Shown: positions 7,253 to 16,818, counted from the stretch's first letter. The stretch is 34,415 nucleotides of DNA from Prochlorococcus sp. HOT208_60m_813L03 (GCA_002026145.1 MWOQ01000242.1:1-34415); one strand, 5' to 3'. Numbers and translations: made by a program. The notes: generated by a model from the sequence alone, not told the origin.

Positions 7253-8977
7253 ATGCAAAAAGGTGTTCCACAGATAATGGATATTACATCTATTAGATCT
7301 GTCTTGCATTATTTGACAAAGAACATCTTACCTACAAAGTTTGAGACTGCCCAACAACCAGAGCCTAATACAATTCAATTATGTTTCAGAGGAGTTGATT
7401 CTCAAACATGGTTAGAAGTTTCATGGAATGGAGACTCTCCAAGAATACTAAAGATAAATAAGCCAGAAAAGATTGGGAGAGAAAGCACACTTTCTAAACA
7501 AATAAGATACGGATTAAAGTATATGGCTTTAATTTCGATTGATCAAGATGATTTCGAGAGAGTTATAAAATTTAGTTTTGCGAAAAAACCTGGAGATGAA
7601 ATTAATAAGTATTTAATTTTTGAATTAATGGGAAAACACAGTAATATTTTTTATCTGGATAATAAACATAAAATAATTGCCGTTGGTAAACAAATTAAAT
7701 CAAGTCAATCTAGTTTTAGAACAATTTCAACAGGATCAATTTATACTGGTCCCCCAGTCAATCTCAAAAAACAACCTAGAGAAGATGAGTCTTTTCAATC
7801 ATGGAAAGATTCAATTTCAATAGTACCTGAGTCATTGAAATACTGTTTAATAAATACCTATCAAGGAGTAAGCCCTATCCTCACAAAACAATTAGAGGTT
7901 GTTAGCGCAACTGTTAATTCAGAAATAATGGGAAAAAATATTGATTTCATTAGCAACTCAGACTTAAAGGAGATATTTAAAAATTGGAAGATTTGGATAA
8001 ACAGGTTTACCAACAATAACTTTAATTTTTCTACATTCAACAAAGATTTTTATTGCGTTTGGTTTTTTAATAAGGAAATTAATTGCGAAAATAAAATAGA
8101 TTTATGCACAAGCTTAGAGAATTATTATGATTATCATCTAAAACAAAAAAAACTTGAATTATTGGAAAAGAAAATTGAAGGGATAATTTTTAAACAGACC
8201 AATACTGAGAAAAAGAATTTAAATATTCAATATGATCTTCTGACAAAATCAGAAAACTACGAGATATATAAAGAAAAAGCTGATAATATATTCGCATCAC
8301 ATGAAATAAAAAAACAAGACATTATAAGAGGACAAAAACTATATAAAAAATCAAAAAAACTAAAGAGATCTAGAGAATTAATAAAAGAAAGATTAAGTAT
8401 TTACAAAACAAACATAGAGAGATTAGAAGAATTCACTACGCTTTTAGAAAATTTAAATTCTTTAAATCATGAAAAACTTTCTATGAGAATCAAACTACTA
8501 GAAGAAATTATGGAAGAAATTTGTAACGAGTTTAATATCAATATCAAGAAGCAAAGAGAAGATCAGAAAAGTACATATGAGATAGTTTCTTCACCAATTC
8601 AAGTTGACACTCCCACAGGATTAAAGCTTCAGGTAGGGCGAAATATGAGGCAAAATGATTTAATTAGCTTTAAGTTCTCAAAAAAAGGCGATTTATGGTT
8701 TCATGCACAAGAATCACCAGGCAGTCATGTAGTTTTGAAGTCTTCATCTCAAGTAGCATCTGAACAAGATCTTCAAATAGCTGCAGATTTAGCTGCTTTA
8801 TTTAGTAAGGCAAAAAGAAACATTAAAGTTCCAATTAATTTAGTAAAGATTAAAGATTTGCAAAAAATCAAAAACGGAGGACCGGGTTGCGTTTCCTTTA
8901 AAAATGGAGAAATTATTTGGGGAAATCCTACAAGAGGAGAAGATTACATTAAAAAAAATCTTAAAACAGTAATTTAG
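7253..8977 (+). CDS. NFACT/RqcH-family ribosome-associated quality-control protein
   Basis: A 574-residue protein with an NFACT-N domain at the start (FELMGKHSNIFYLD at about 124-136 is the conserved block), a lysine-rich coiled-coil region at about 290-425, and an NFACT-R domain near the C-terminus (GDLWFHAQESPGSH, 479-492). Members in bacteria (RqcH) bind stalled 50S-peptidyl-tRNA complexes and add alanine tails; older annotations call them fibronectin-binding proteins. The Asp-Arg pair known from Bacillus RqcH aligns by eye to E102-R103 in DDFERVIKF, a conservative change, so tailing activity is uncertain. AAGGAA at 7245-7250 sits close to the ATG at 7253; an ATG at 7277 (MDITSIRS) is an alternative start. 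Confidence 0.9.
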   Translation: MQKGVPQIMDITSIRSVLHYLTKNILPTKFETAQQPEPNTIQLCFRGVDSQTWLEVSWNGDSPRILKINKPEKIGRESTLSKQIRYGLKYMALISIDQDDFERVIKFSFAKKPGDEINKYLIFELMGKHSNIFYLDNKHKIIAVGKQIKSSQSSFRTISTGSIYTGPPVNLKKQPREDESFQSWKDSISIVPESLKYCLINTYQGVSPILTKQLEVVSATVNSEIMGKNIDFISNSDLKEIFKNWKIWINRFTNNNFNFSTFNKDFYCVWFFNKEINCENKIDLCTSLENYYDYHLKQKKLELLEKKIEGIIFKQTNTEKKNLNIQYDLLTKSENYEIYKEKADNIFASHEIKKQDIIRGQKLYKKSKKLKRSRELIKERLSIYKTNIERLEEFTTLLENLNSLNHEKLSMRIKLLEEIMEEICNEFNINIKKQREDQKSTYEIVSSPIQVDTPTGLKLQVGRNMRQNDLISFKFSKKGDLWFHAQESPGSHVVLKSSSQVASEQDLQIAADLAALFSKAKRNIKVPINLVKIKDLQKIKNGGPGCVSFKNGEIIWGNPTRGEDYIKKNLKTVI

Positions 8978-9006
8978 TTTATAATAAAAAAAATTTTTAA
9001 ATCTAG

Positions 9007-9267
9007 ATGTTTGATTTTCTTTTAGGCACTCATGAATTTTTAGGAAATCATAGTTTTCCAGAATTTATTGTTGGATATCTATTTGGTGCTGCATTAATCA
9101 TTGGAGCTCCTACTGTTTTCTTACTACTCGCATTCGTTAGCGCTTTAATGAAAACAAATGGGAAAATGGGTGGATATAGAGAATATGAAACTTATGGTGA
9201 ATCATCTTTAAATGATGCCCCTCCTTTCTTATTGCCAGATCCAACAAATCCTAAATTAAGCAAATAA
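9007..9267 (+). CDS. Small single-helix membrane protein upstream of tatC (unassigned)
   Basis: An 86-residue protein that I do not recognise with certainty. It has a short N-terminal part rich in His and Phe (MFDFLLGTHEFLGNHSFPEF), one long hydrophobic segment at about 21-48 (YLFGAALIIGAPTVFLLLAF), and a polar, Tyr-rich tail (GGYREYETYGESSLNDAPPF) ending in PKLSK. The pattern of one helix plus a soluble proline-rich tail resembles small photosystem accessory subunits, but this is only a resemblance. It starts 29 nt after the NFACT gene and 80 nt before tatC, on the same strand. Confidence 0.75.
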   Translation: MFDFLLGTHEFLGNHSFPEFIVGYLFGAALIIGAPTVFLLLAFVSALMKTNGKMGGYREYETYGESSLNDAPPFLLPDPTNPKLSK

Positions 9268-9347
9268 TTAAGTTTATCGAAAAATAAATTGGACTTTGAA
9301 AATAGTAGTTTTAAACCTTTTTCTTACACAATTTTTATCAAATAATA

Positions 9348-10109
9348 ATGAAAGGTACAAAAGGTCAAAGTGAAAAAAAATTATCAGATTCAATGACTTT
9401 TAGTGATCATTTAGAGGAGTTTCGTCAAAGGATACTAAACTCAATTTACTCAATACTTATTTCAATATTCTTTAGTTTTCTCATCATAAAGCCATTAATA
9501 ACTTTTTTAGAAATTCCAGCTGGTGATATTCATTTACTACAACTTGCTCCAGGAGAGTTTTTATTTGTCGCTATTAAAGTTGCAGGTTACAGCGGATTGA
9601 TAGTTTCTATGCCTTATATTTTTTATCAAATAATATTATTCATTTCTCCTGGTTTAACAAAACAAGAAAAAAGCCTTATCTTGCCTGCAGTTTTTGGCTC
9701 AGGTCTTCTATTTTTTTTAGGATTAATTTTTTCATGGTGGATATTAGTCCCTGCAGCAATAAATTTCTTCATTAGTTTCGGTGCTGATATTGTTGAACCA
9801 ACTTGGTCTATAGAAAGATATTTCGATTTTGTTCTTTTATTAATGTCAAGCACTGCAATAGCTTTTCAATTGCCAGTATTACAATTTATTCTTGGTTCTC
9901 TTGGAATAATCACAACAGAAAAAATGATTTCAAATTGGAAGATAGTTGTAATTTCCTCTGCAATATTATCTGCAGTGATAACACCTTCAACCGACCCATT
10001 GACTATGTCATTGCTATCTATATCGATTGTGTTTTTATTTTTTGTGGGTACTGGATTAACTTACTTATCAGAAAATCTTAAATCAAAAACTCTTTCATCT
10101 TCTCATTAA
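9348..10109 (+). CDS. tatC: Sec-independent (twin-arginine) protein translocase subunit TatC
   Basis: A 253-residue membrane protein with six predicted helices. The conserved cytoplasmic N-terminal motif appears as DHLEEFRQRIL (20-30), where E23/E24 and R26 contact twin-arginine signal peptides in the family. YSGLIVSMPYIFYQ, FISPGLTKQEK and AVITPSTDPLTM (the P-D loop before helix 6) are further TatC signatures. TatC is the signal-receptor core of the Tat pathway, which exports folded proteins across the thylakoid and plasma membranes. The Rieske gene petC, a likely Tat client, lies just downstream. The 3' end overlaps the convergent DUF3067 gene by 32 nt. Confidence 0.96.
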   Translation: MKGTKGQSEKKLSDSMTFSDHLEEFRQRILNSIYSILISIFFSFLIIKPLITFLEIPAGDIHLLQLAPGEFLFVAIKVAGYSGLIVSMPYIFYQIILFISPGLTKQEKSLILPAVFGSGLLFFLGLIFSWWILVPAAINFFISFGADIVEPTWSIERYFDFVLLLMSSTAIAFQLPVLQFILGSLGIITTEKMISNWKIVVISSAILSAVITPSTDPLTMSLLSISIVFLFFVGTGLTYLSENLKSKTLSSSH

Positions 10110-10395
10110 GATCTAATTGCAAGCTGACAGCTCTACCTAATCTTGGCTTGGCATTGACTTTCTTTAGCCATTCCCTGACTTCTTCTGAATATCCACATCT
10201 ATTTAAAATCTCGATTTTATCAGCTATCGATTTTTTATATTCATCTTCACTTAAAGGAAATGATTCCTGTCCAAGAAATCCCCACATCATTTGAAAATAC
10301 ACGAATTTTCCTCTTCTAAAGAGTCTAAAATCATACTTTTTTCCCCAGCGATGAATCAAATAATGTATGACTTCATCTACTAGCAATGGGTTCAT
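10078..10395 (-). CDS. DUF3067 family protein
   Basis: A 105-residue soluble protein starting MNPLLVDEVIHYLIHRWGKK. The segments YDFRLFRRGKFVYFQMMWGF and GQESFPLSEDEYKK followed by a CGYSEEVREWL stretch match what I recall of DUF3067, a family of oxygenic phototrophs with no established function. No signal peptide, membrane helix or obvious catalytic motif is seen. It lies between tatC and petC, in the opposite direction, and its last 32 nt overlap the end of tatC. It shares a 123-nt divergent upstream region (10396-10518) with petCA. Confidence 0.8.
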   Translation of the reverse strand: MNPLLVDEVIHYLIHRWGKKYDFRLFRRGKFVYFQMMWGFLGQESFPLSEDEYKKSIADKIEILNRCGYSEEVREWLKKVNAKPRLGRAVSLQLDLNEKMKEFLI

Positions 10396-10518
10396 TTAAA
10401 TCAATTAATTAAGACTTCCTAAACTTTTACTTTAAATTATTAAAAGTCCTATCTATTTGCAACAGAAATTGAACAATTTGCTTCATAATAACTAATAAAT
10501 AACAGAACCAAGTAGCGA

Positions 10519-11055
10519 ATGACTCAATTAAGTTCCAATGATGTCCCTTCTATGGGTCGAAGGCAATTTATGAATCTTCTTACATTTGGTACTGCAACTG
10601 GTGTAGCTTTAGGTGCCCTTTACCCTGTAGCGAATTATTTCATGCCTCTAAGGGCAGGCGGTGGGGGAGGTGGAACTTCTGCTAAAGATGAATTAGGGAA
10701 TCCAATAACTAAAACAGGTTGGTTAGCTAACCATCAAGCAGGAGACAGAAGTCTAGTTCAGGGTCTTAAGGGAGATCCAACTTATTTAATAGTTAATGAG
10801 GGTGGGGAAATAGGAGAATTTGGTTTAAATGCGATTTGTACTCATTTAGGTTGTGTTGTCCCATGGGATAGTGGTGCTAATAAATTCATATGTCCTTGTC
10901 ATGGTAGTCAGTATGATACTAACGGGAAGGTAGTAAGAGGCCCTGCGCCTTTATCTTTAGCTCTAGCTCATGTCGATATTGAAGATGATACCGTACTCGT
11001 CAAACAATGGTCAGAAACTGACTTTAGAACTAATGAAAATCCATGGTGGGCATAA
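10519..11055 (+). CDS. petC: Cytochrome b6f complex Rieske iron-sulfur subunit
   Basis: A 178-residue protein. Residues 13-18 (GRRQFM) give a twin-arginine motif before the single membrane anchor at about 19-43, then a flexible glycine run (GGGGGGT, 47-53). The [2Fe-2S] site is CTHLGC (107-112) and CPCHGS (125-130): C107 and H109 plus C125 and H128 are the ligands, with C112/C127 forming the disulfide. It takes electrons from plastoquinol and passes them to cytochrome f in the lumen. petA follows on the same strand, starting 5 nt downstream or within a short overlap, so the two form the usual petCA operon. Confidence 0.98.
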   Translation: MTQLSSNDVPSMGRRQFMNLLTFGTATGVALGALYPVANYFMPLRAGGGGGGTSAKDELGNPITKTGWLANHQAGDRSLVQGLKGDPTYLIVNEGGEIGEFGLNAICTHLGCVVPWDSGANKFICPCHGSQYDTNGKVVRGPAPLSLALAHVDIEDDTVLVKQWSETDFRTNENPWWA

Positions 11056-11060
11056 AAAAA

Positions 11061-12014
11061 ATGAAAGTTCTTAAAAATCAAATCATGAAAAAAACAAGTT
11101 TATTTATTTGTACTCTGCTTTTCATTTCAAGCATTGTTTTTTATCCAAAGATCAGTTTTGCTTATCCATTTTGGGCTCAGCAAAACTACGAATCCCCAAG
11201 AGAAGCCACAGGTAAGATAGTTTGTGCAAATTGTCATCTAGCTCAGATGCCTACAATTGCAGAGGTTCCACAATCTGTTGGGGCAGACAGTGTTTTCAAA
11301 GCTGTAGTTAAAATACCCTATAAAAATGATTTAAAAGAGATAGGGGCTGATGGTTCGGAAGTCCCATTGCAAGTTGGTGCTGTAGTAATGCTACCTGATG
11401 GCTTTAAACTTGCTCCACAAGAAAGATGGACCGAAGAAATAAAAGAGGAAACAGAAGGGGTTTATTTCACTAATTACAGTGAAGAGAAAGATAATATTAT
11501 TATTGTCGGACCTTTACCTGGCGATACCAATAAAGAAATCGTTTTCCCCGTACTTTCCCCTGACCCATCCACTAATAAGGAATATCACTATGGAAAATAC
11601 TCGTTACATATTGGAGGCAATAGAGGTAGAGGTCAGGTATATCCAACTGGAGACAAGAGTAATAATGTAGTATTCACTTCTTCTACCGCAGGAACTATAA
11701 ATTCAATAGAAACAATTGAAGATGGTAGCTATCAAGTCAATATAGAAAACGATAATGGTGAAATAACTACTGAAGCAGTCCCTGTTGGTCCTCAACTTAT
11801 CGTAAAAGCACAAGACAAAATTAATGTGGGTGACCCTCTTACTAATGATCCCAACGTTGGTGGCTTTGGGCAATTAGATGCTGAGGTTGTACTTCAGAGC
11901 CCTTATAGAGTTATTGGATTGATTGCATTCTTCATTGGTGTAGGCTTAACACAAATACTTTTAGTATTAAAGAAAAAACAAGTAGAAAAAGTACAAGCAG
12001 CAGAGGGTATCTAA
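11061..12014 (+). CDS. petA: Cytochrome f
   Basis: A cleavable signal peptide ([20 protein letters not shown] then KISFA) precedes the mature N-terminus [18 protein letters not shown]; the first mature Tyr supplies the unusual axial heme ligand through its amino group in this family. CANCHL is the covalent heme-binding site. A large luminal domain and one C-terminal helix ([20 protein letters not shown]) complete the protein. It accepts electrons from the Rieske protein and reduces plastocyanin or cytochrome c6. Three in-frame starts exist: 11043 (overlapping petC by 13 nt), 11061 and 11085. I chose 11061 because GGTGGG at 11045-11050 lies 10 nt before it. Confidence 0.96.
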   Translation: MKVLKNQIMKKTSLFICTLLFISSIVFYPKISFAYPFWAQQNYESPREATGKIVCANCHLAQMPTIAEVPQSVGADSVFKAVVKIPYKNDLKEIGADGSEVPLQVGAVVMLPDGFKLAPQERWTEEIKEETEGVYFTNYSEEKDNIIIVGPLPGDTNKEIVFPVLSPDPSTNKEYHYGKYSLHIGGNRGRGQVYPTGDKSNNVVFTSSTAGTINSIETIEDGSYQVNIENDNGEITTEAVPVGPQLIVKAQDKINVGDPLTNDPNVGGFGQLDAEVVLQSPYRVIGLIAFFIGVGLTQILLVLKKKQVEKVQAAEGI

Positions 12015-12024
12015 CTTTCTCTAA

Positions 12025-12906
12025 ATGCTTATACTTCAAGCTTTTATACAATCTCCAGGAGAAACTTTTTTAAATTTAGGATTTATAACTATTAGATGGT
12101 ACGGACTTCTTATTTCGGTTTCAGTTTTAATAGGCTTATTCGTCTCTAAAAAACTAGCAAAGGCAAGAAATATTAACCCAGAGTACATTAGTGAAATACT
12201 TCCATCATTAATAGTCTCTTCAATAATTGGAGCTAGAGCTTATTATGTAATTTTTGAGTGGAGGCAATATAGCGGAGAGAACTTTTTTACTTCTTTTGAA
12301 CTATTCAATAGCATCATTCAAATACCTTCTTTTCTTGCAGTTTGGGAAGGAGGCATAGCAATCCATGGAGGTCTAATTGGAGGATTAATATCTATTATCT
12401 ATTTCTGTAAGTCGAAAAAAATTAATTTAAAAACTTTTATAGATATATTAATACCCTCGATTATTCTTGGACAATCAATAGGAAGGTGGGGAAATTTTTT
12501 CAATAATGAAGCCTTTGGATTTCCTACAAATTTGCCTTGGAAATTATTTATACCTATCCAAAATAGGCCTTTAGAATTTATTAATTATGAATTTTTTCAT
12601 CCTACATTTCTCTATGAGTCATTGTGGAATCTTTTCATTTTCGTTGTCCTTATTATTACCTTTAATAAACAAAATAAAACAGATTTTTTCAGGCCTGGCT
12701 TTATTAGCTGTCTTTATTTAATAAGTTATAGCTTTGGAAGATTCTGGATTGAAGGTTTAAGAACTGACCCACTATGCATTGGTGGACTTCCACCTTTCTG
12801 TGATGGCGGTATAAGAATGGCTCAATTTATAAGTATTTTTCTATTTTCTTCTGGGATTAATTGGAATATTTTTTTTAAGATTGAGAACATACAGCGGGAA
12901 AAATAG
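12025..12906 (+). CDS. lgt: Prolipoprotein diacylglyceryl transferase
   Basis: A 293-residue membrane protein with about seven helices. Family signatures are the RWYGLLI start of helix 1 (24-30), [12 protein letters not shown] (109-120, with H114), and [15 protein letters not shown] (151-165, with R154 and N157), which match the Lgt signature containing the essential arginine. It transfers diacylglycerol from phosphatidylglycerol to the lipobox cysteine of prelipoproteins. It starts 11 nt after petA and is followed by cobM after 6 nt, so all four genes petC-petA-lgt-cobM could be one transcript. Confidence 0.96.
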   Translation: MLILQAFIQSPGETFLNLGFITIRWYGLLISVSVLIGLFVSKKLAKARNINPEYISEILPSLIVSSIIGARAYYVIFEWRQYSGENFFTSFELFNSIIQIPSFLAVWEGGIAIHGGLIGGLISIIYFCKSKKINLKTFIDILIPSIILGQSIGRWGNFFNNEAFGFPTNLPWKLFIPIQNRPLEFINYEFFHPTFLYESLWNLFIFVVLIITFNKQNKTDFFRPGFISCLYLISYSFGRFWIEGLRTDPLCIGGLPPFCDGGIRMAQFISIFLFSSGINWNIFFKIENIQREK

Positions 12907-12911
12907 AAAGA

Positions 12912-13667
12912 ATGGATAACAAAATATCCTTTATTGGTGTTGGTCCAGGCGATCCAGAATTATTAACTTTAAAAGCATTAAAAAAGATAAAAATTGCAGA
13001 TGTCATTATTTGGACTGATTCTCTAATTCCTGAAAAGATTTTAGATTCTGCTAAAGAAGGTTCTGAAAAAATAAAAACTAGTTCGCTTAACTTAGATCAA
13101 ATCACCTCAATTATGATAGAAAAATTTCAAGCAGGGAAAACTGTTGTAAGGTTGCATGATGGAGACCCTTGCCTTTTTGGAGCAATTAGTGAGCAAATCG
13201 AAATTTTAAAAAAAGAAAAAATTGAAATCGAGGTAGTTCCTGGAGTTAGTGCTTTTCAAGTTGCTGCAGCATATCATAATGCTGAGTTAACCATCCCTGA
13301 CGTAACGCAAACAATAATTTTAACTAGAGCAGGAGGGCGAACAGGTATGCCGGGGAAAGAATCTCTGAAAGATCTTGCGAAACACAATTCCTCTATATGT
13401 CTATATCTAAGTGCTAGACATGTGAAAAGGTCTCAAGAAACTCTATTAGAGTTTTACCCTCCAGAGACTAAAGTGATTGTTGGATTTAGAGTATCTTGGG
13501 ATGATGGTTGGACATCATTAATAGAATTAAAAGATATGGAAAAATTTTCTATTGAAAAAAAACTAATTAGAACAACCATTTACATAATTAGCCCAGCAAT
13601 AAGTAATTCTCAAAAAAGATCTAATCTTTATAATCCATCTTATAGACATCTCTTTAGGAATAAATAA
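12912..13667 (+). CDS. cobM: Precorrin-4 C11-methyltransferase
   Basis: A 251-residue SAM-dependent tetrapyrrole methylase. The N-terminal [17 protein letters not shown] (7-23) is the SAM-binding loop of the family, followed by [14 protein letters not shown] and [13 protein letters not shown]. The [16 protein letters not shown] and [13 protein letters not shown] blocks match CobM/CbiF rather than the other corrin methylases. It methylates C-11 of the corrin ring in aerobic-style or anaerobic-style cobalamin synthesis. The other corrinoid gene in this window is the CobT-like protein at 32213. Confidence 0.93.
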   Translation: MDNKISFIGVGPGDPELLTLKALKKIKIADVIIWTDSLIPEKILDSAKEGSEKIKTSSLNLDQITSIMIEKFQAGKTVVRLHDGDPCLFGAISEQIEILKKEKIEIEVVPGVSAFQVAAAYHNAELTIPDVTQTIILTRAGGRTGMPGKESLKDLAKHNSSICLYLSARHVKRSQETLLEFYPPETKVIVGFRVSWDDGWTSLIELKDMEKFSIEKKLIRTTIYIISPAISNSQKRSNLYNPSYRHLFRNK

Positions 13668-13722
13668 TCTTAAAGTTGATAGAAAAATATAAGTTACTAT
13701 AATTAGTAAAAATTTATTTGCT

Positions 13723-14217
13723 TTGAAAGAAATAAAATCTGCTTCGGAAAACAACAATAAAGAAGAAAATTCCTCTTTAAAGAGAATTGGTAATTTCATT
13801 AAAGAGGCCAGATTAAGTAGAAATCAATCTATTGAAGAATTAGCTTCTGATTTAAAGATCGGAGCTCATCAACTTGAAGCCATAGAAGAAGGTATTGAAG
13901 AAAAGTTACCTGAAAAAGTATTTGTCAAAGCAATGATTAGACGTATTTCACAGAAGCTCAAACTTGATACAGAATTTATAATGAATGAATTCAAGACAGA
14001 GAAGAAAGTGGTGAAAATTGAAGAAATAGTTGAAGAAGTTTCAAAAAAAAATTACAAAGCTAGGCAATCTAAGAATATTAATCCATTAGGGTTCCTAATA
14101 TTTATTTTAATTTCAGGCTTTCTGGGACTAATTGCCTCTTCATTAATTTTCAATTTATTTTCAGACTCTTCTCAGAATCAAACTCCAAAACAAGAACTTA
14201 TTAAAAAAATCAAATAA
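13723..14217 (+). CDS. RodZ-like helix-turn-helix protein with one membrane helix
   Basis: A 164-residue protein. An HTH_25-type domain spans about 22-86 (IGNFIKEARLSRNQSIEELA, then LKIGAHQLEAIEEG and LPEKVFVKAMIRRISQKL), followed by a basic linker and a single membrane helix at about 121-146, then a short 18-residue tail. The HTH-plus-helix order matches RodZ, which couples MreB to the membrane to keep rod shape, but the usual external C-terminal beta domain is missing. The start is a TTG at 13723; no earlier ATG is available in frame and no good ribosome-binding site is visible. The 3' end overlaps the convergent phosphatase gene by 8 nt. Confidence 0.82.
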   Translation: MKEIKSASENNNKEENSSLKRIGNFIKEARLSRNQSIEELASDLKIGAHQLEAIEEGIEEKLPEKVFVKAMIRRISQKLKLDTEFIMNEFKTEKKVVKIEEIVEEVSKKNYKARQSKNINPLGFLIFILISGFLGLIASSLIFNLFSDSSQNQTPKQELIKKIK

Positions 14218-15805
14218 CTTTCAAATCCAAATTCTTGAGTTCTTTTATTACATTACGGCATAATCCTAAGTTCCATTTTTCAAGAAGAAGATCATGGTTT
14301 CTATTTAAAGGTAAAAGTTCAAATGTAAGAATATCTTCCTGCAATTTTATTTGAACTGAGGAGATCACCTTGTCAGGTCTTTGATCAAGGGATGCTGCTA
14401 GTCTCAGGATTAATGACATTTCCAGAACTAATGTTTTATCTTCTTTTGATATTAAATTTTGCCAAGACTCATGTCTTTTCTTTGGTAGTGTCTTTCTATG
14501 GTATCTAGCAATTGAAGCAATAATATTTGTTTCTGCTTCAGAATATCCCAACAACTCACAATTTTTTATTAAGTACCAAGAGTGCTTGTGATATGAACTA
14601 ACGTTAACGTATTTCCCACAATTATAAAGATTAGAAGCTGCCCAAAGAAGTTCTTTAGCTTTTGGATCATTATCGTTATGAAAGATATTTTTAGTCTGAT
14701 CATAAATTTGAAAAGCAATATCAATAACTTTCTCAGCTCTCGTATTATCTACTCCAAACTTGCTGGCCTGATGCACTATAGTTGTCTTTCTAATATTGCT
14801 TTGAATACTTAATTCGTTTTTAATTATCCCTTTGCGAAGCATCCAATCTACAACCAAACCCTCTCGAAGCGCCCTCTCACTTATTATCAATTCATTAAAG
14901 TTCAACATCTCCATTGCGGTGTTTAATATCAATGCTCCTGGAATAATTATTTCTGCTCTTCTATCACTTAATGAAGGTATTTTCCTAATTTCCGAAACTG
15001 GCAATTTAATTAGTTTTTCCAATACATTTTGTAAATTTTCCCTTTTAAATTTATAACCATGCAACTTTTGTTTAGATTCTCCCAAATCATCTGAAATCAA
15101 ATTTCCTAATGAGGTTGCAGTGCCACTGGTAGCAATCATAGATAAAGGCTTATCTCCCTTAGATCTACTCTTTATTTTTCGAACGGATGGTTCTAAAGAT
15201 CCTTGAATAAAAGTTGTTAGAAAACTCGATCTTTCTGAATTTATAGACTGTTTATTTAGAAAATCATTTTTAAGTCGTACCGCACCAATTCTCGAACTAG
15301 TAAGAGCTATAGCATCTTTTTTATCTGCAAGTATTAATTCAGTAGATCCTCCTCCAATATCTATGATTACAAAAGACTGATCTTCAAAAGCCATACCAGA
15401 AAGAACACCAAGGTAAATTAATCTGGCTTCCTCAGAACCACTTATCATTTCTATTTTTATATCAGTTTCATCAAGAACTCTTCTGATAAAATCTTGACCG
15501 TTTGGAGCTTCCCTAACTGCACTTGTTGCTGCTGTTACTATTTGTTTTACTCCATTACTTTTACAATATTCCTTAAATCGTTTAAGAGTAACTAATGCTC
15601 TTTGGATTGATTCTTCACTAAGATTACCCTCCTCATCTCTTTCTCCAAGACGAGTGGTTGATTTATCAGTGAATTTTATTGAAAATGATTTTAATTCTAG
15701 ATTTATTTCTGCTACCAAGAGATGTGTAGAGTTAGTTCCAATATCTATAGAAGCTACTAAAATTTGCTTTTCTTGAAAATATCTTAAATCTTGTTTCTGT
15801 ATCAT
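14210..15805 (-). CDS. ppx: Exopolyphosphatase / guanosine pentaphosphatase (Ppx/GppA family)
   Basis: A 531-residue protein. The N-terminal ASKHA domains contain ASIDIGTNSTHLLVAE (18-33), the ISGSEEARLIYLGVL block (121-135) with the catalytic glutamate, and VIIDIGGGSTELILA (146-160). SMIATSGTATSLG follows. The C-terminal part from about 340 is all-helical and HD-like (HQASKFGVDNTRAE, LWAASNLYNCG, YHKHSWYLI). The family removes phosphate from polyphosphate or converts pppGpp to ppGpp; which one cannot be told from motifs. Length is in the usual range for the longer family members. Overlaps the RodZ-like gene at the 3' ends. Confidence 0.93.
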   Translation of the reverse strand: MIQKQDLRYFQEKQILVASIDIGTNSTHLLVAEINLELKSFSIKFTDKSTTRLGERDEEGNLSEESIQRALVTLKRFKEYCKSNGVKQIVTAATSAVREAPNGQDFIRRVLDETDIKIEMISGSEEARLIYLGVLSGMAFEDQSFVIIDIGGGSTELILADKKDAIALTSSRIGAVRLKNDFLNKQSINSERSSFLTTFIQGSLEPSVRKIKSRSKGDKPLSMIATSGTATSLGNLISDDLGESKQKLHGYKFKRENLQNVLEKLIKLPVSEIRKIPSLSDRRAEIIIPGALILNTAMEMLNFNELIISERALREGLVVDWMLRKGIIKNELSIQSNIRKTTIVHQASKFGVDNTRAEKVIDIAFQIYDQTKNIFHNDNDPKAKELLWAASNLYNCGKYVNVSSYHKHSWYLIKNCELLGYSEAETNIIASIARYHRKTLPKKRHESWQNLISKEDKTLVLEMSLILRLAASLDQRPDKVISSVQIKLQEDILTFELLPLNRNHDLLLEKWNLGLCRNVIKELKNLDLKVI

Positions 15806-15909
15806 TTCTTTTTATAAGAAGCAGATATCTTTAATCCATTAATAAATATACCCAAGATTGATTATTAAATAATAGAAATCATTTAATCCTAGTAAGATTA
15901 TTTAAAGTT

Positions 15910-16818
15910 ATGAAATATACAATAGATCATATGCAAAGTAAAAATCGACAAATTAAATTAAGTACTTTTTTCGAATTATTGAGATGGAATAAGCCGACTG
16001 GAAGAATAATCTTACTTATTCCTGCTGGATGGAGTTTGTATTTAACCCCAGATGCTAATCCAACATTTTTAATGTTGCTAAGAATAATCCTGGGAGGACT
16101 ACTAGTAAGTGGTTTAGGCTGCGTGGTTAATGATATTTGGGATAAAAAAATTGATCAAAGAGTTTTAAGGACACAAAATAGACCTCTAGCTGCAAATAAA
16201 ATCGGTCTTAAAACGGCTTATTCAATTCTTTTCTTTTTAATTTTATGTAGCTTCTTCTTAACTTTGTCACTACCTCAACCTGGAAGAATCCTTTCCATTT
16301 CACTTGCTTTTTTAGCTTTACCTATTATTTTAATTTATCCTTCTGCCAAAAGATGGTTTAAATATCCTCAATTAATCTTATCTATATGCTGGGGTTTTGC
16401 TGTCTTAATTCCCTGGGCCGCAAATGAAGGCAATTTAAATAGTATTGTTTTATTGTTTTGCTGGTTAGCTACCATTTTTTGGACTTTTGGCTTTGACACG
16501 ATTTATGCTTTAGCAGATAAAAAATATGATATCAAAATTGGAATAAATAGTTCCGCTGTTAACCTCAAGAACAATACAAGACTAACTATTCAAATTTGTT
16601 ATTTTTTAACTTGTAGTTTTCTCGCATTATGCGGATTTATTAATCAAGTGAATTTTATTTTTTGGCCAATTTGGCTTACAACCTCAATCTTAATGCAGAG
16701 AGATATACTGAAAGTATTTCCTGAGGAAAAGCAATCAATAAAAAATATTGGAAATCACTTCAAAAATCAATCAATTTATGGAGGAGTCCTTTTATTAGGA
16801 ATTATTATTGCCTCATAA
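15910..16818 (+). CDS. ubiA: UbiA-family aromatic prenyltransferase (4-hydroxybenzoate solanesyltransferase type)
   Basis: A 302-residue membrane protein with about eight helices. The first prenyl-diphosphate motif is NDIWDKKID (74-82, with N74, D75, D78, D82), followed by RTQNRPLA (87-94). The second is DTIYALADKKYD (196-207, with D196, D203 and D207). These are the UbiA motifs for 4-hydroxybenzoate polyprenyltransferases. In cyanobacteria this enzyme makes the head-group-prenylated precursor of plastoquinone, so it supplies photosynthetic and respiratory electron transport. Start ATG at 15910; an ATG at 15931 is also possible. The S66 peptidase starts 9 nt after it. Confidence 0.93.
   Translation: MKYTIDHMQSKNRQIKLSTFFELLRWNKPTGRIILLIPAGWSLYLTPDANPTFLMLLRIILGGLLVSGLGCVVNDIWDKKIDQRVLRTQNRPLAANKIGLKTAYSILFFLILCSFFLTLSLPQPGRILSISLAFLALPIILIYPSAKRWFKYPQLILSICWGFAVLIPWAANEGNLNSIVLLFCWLATIFWTFGFDTIYALADKKYDIKIGINSSAVNLKNNTRLTIQICYFLTCSFLALCGFINQVNFIFWPIWLTTSILMQRDILKVFPEEKQSIKNIGNHFKNQSIYGGVLLLGIIIAS

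Noticed and set aside
9803..10081. A 92-residue plus-strand frame inside tatC
   Set aside because: Lies in another frame of an unambiguous tatC gene and has no recognisable protein features.
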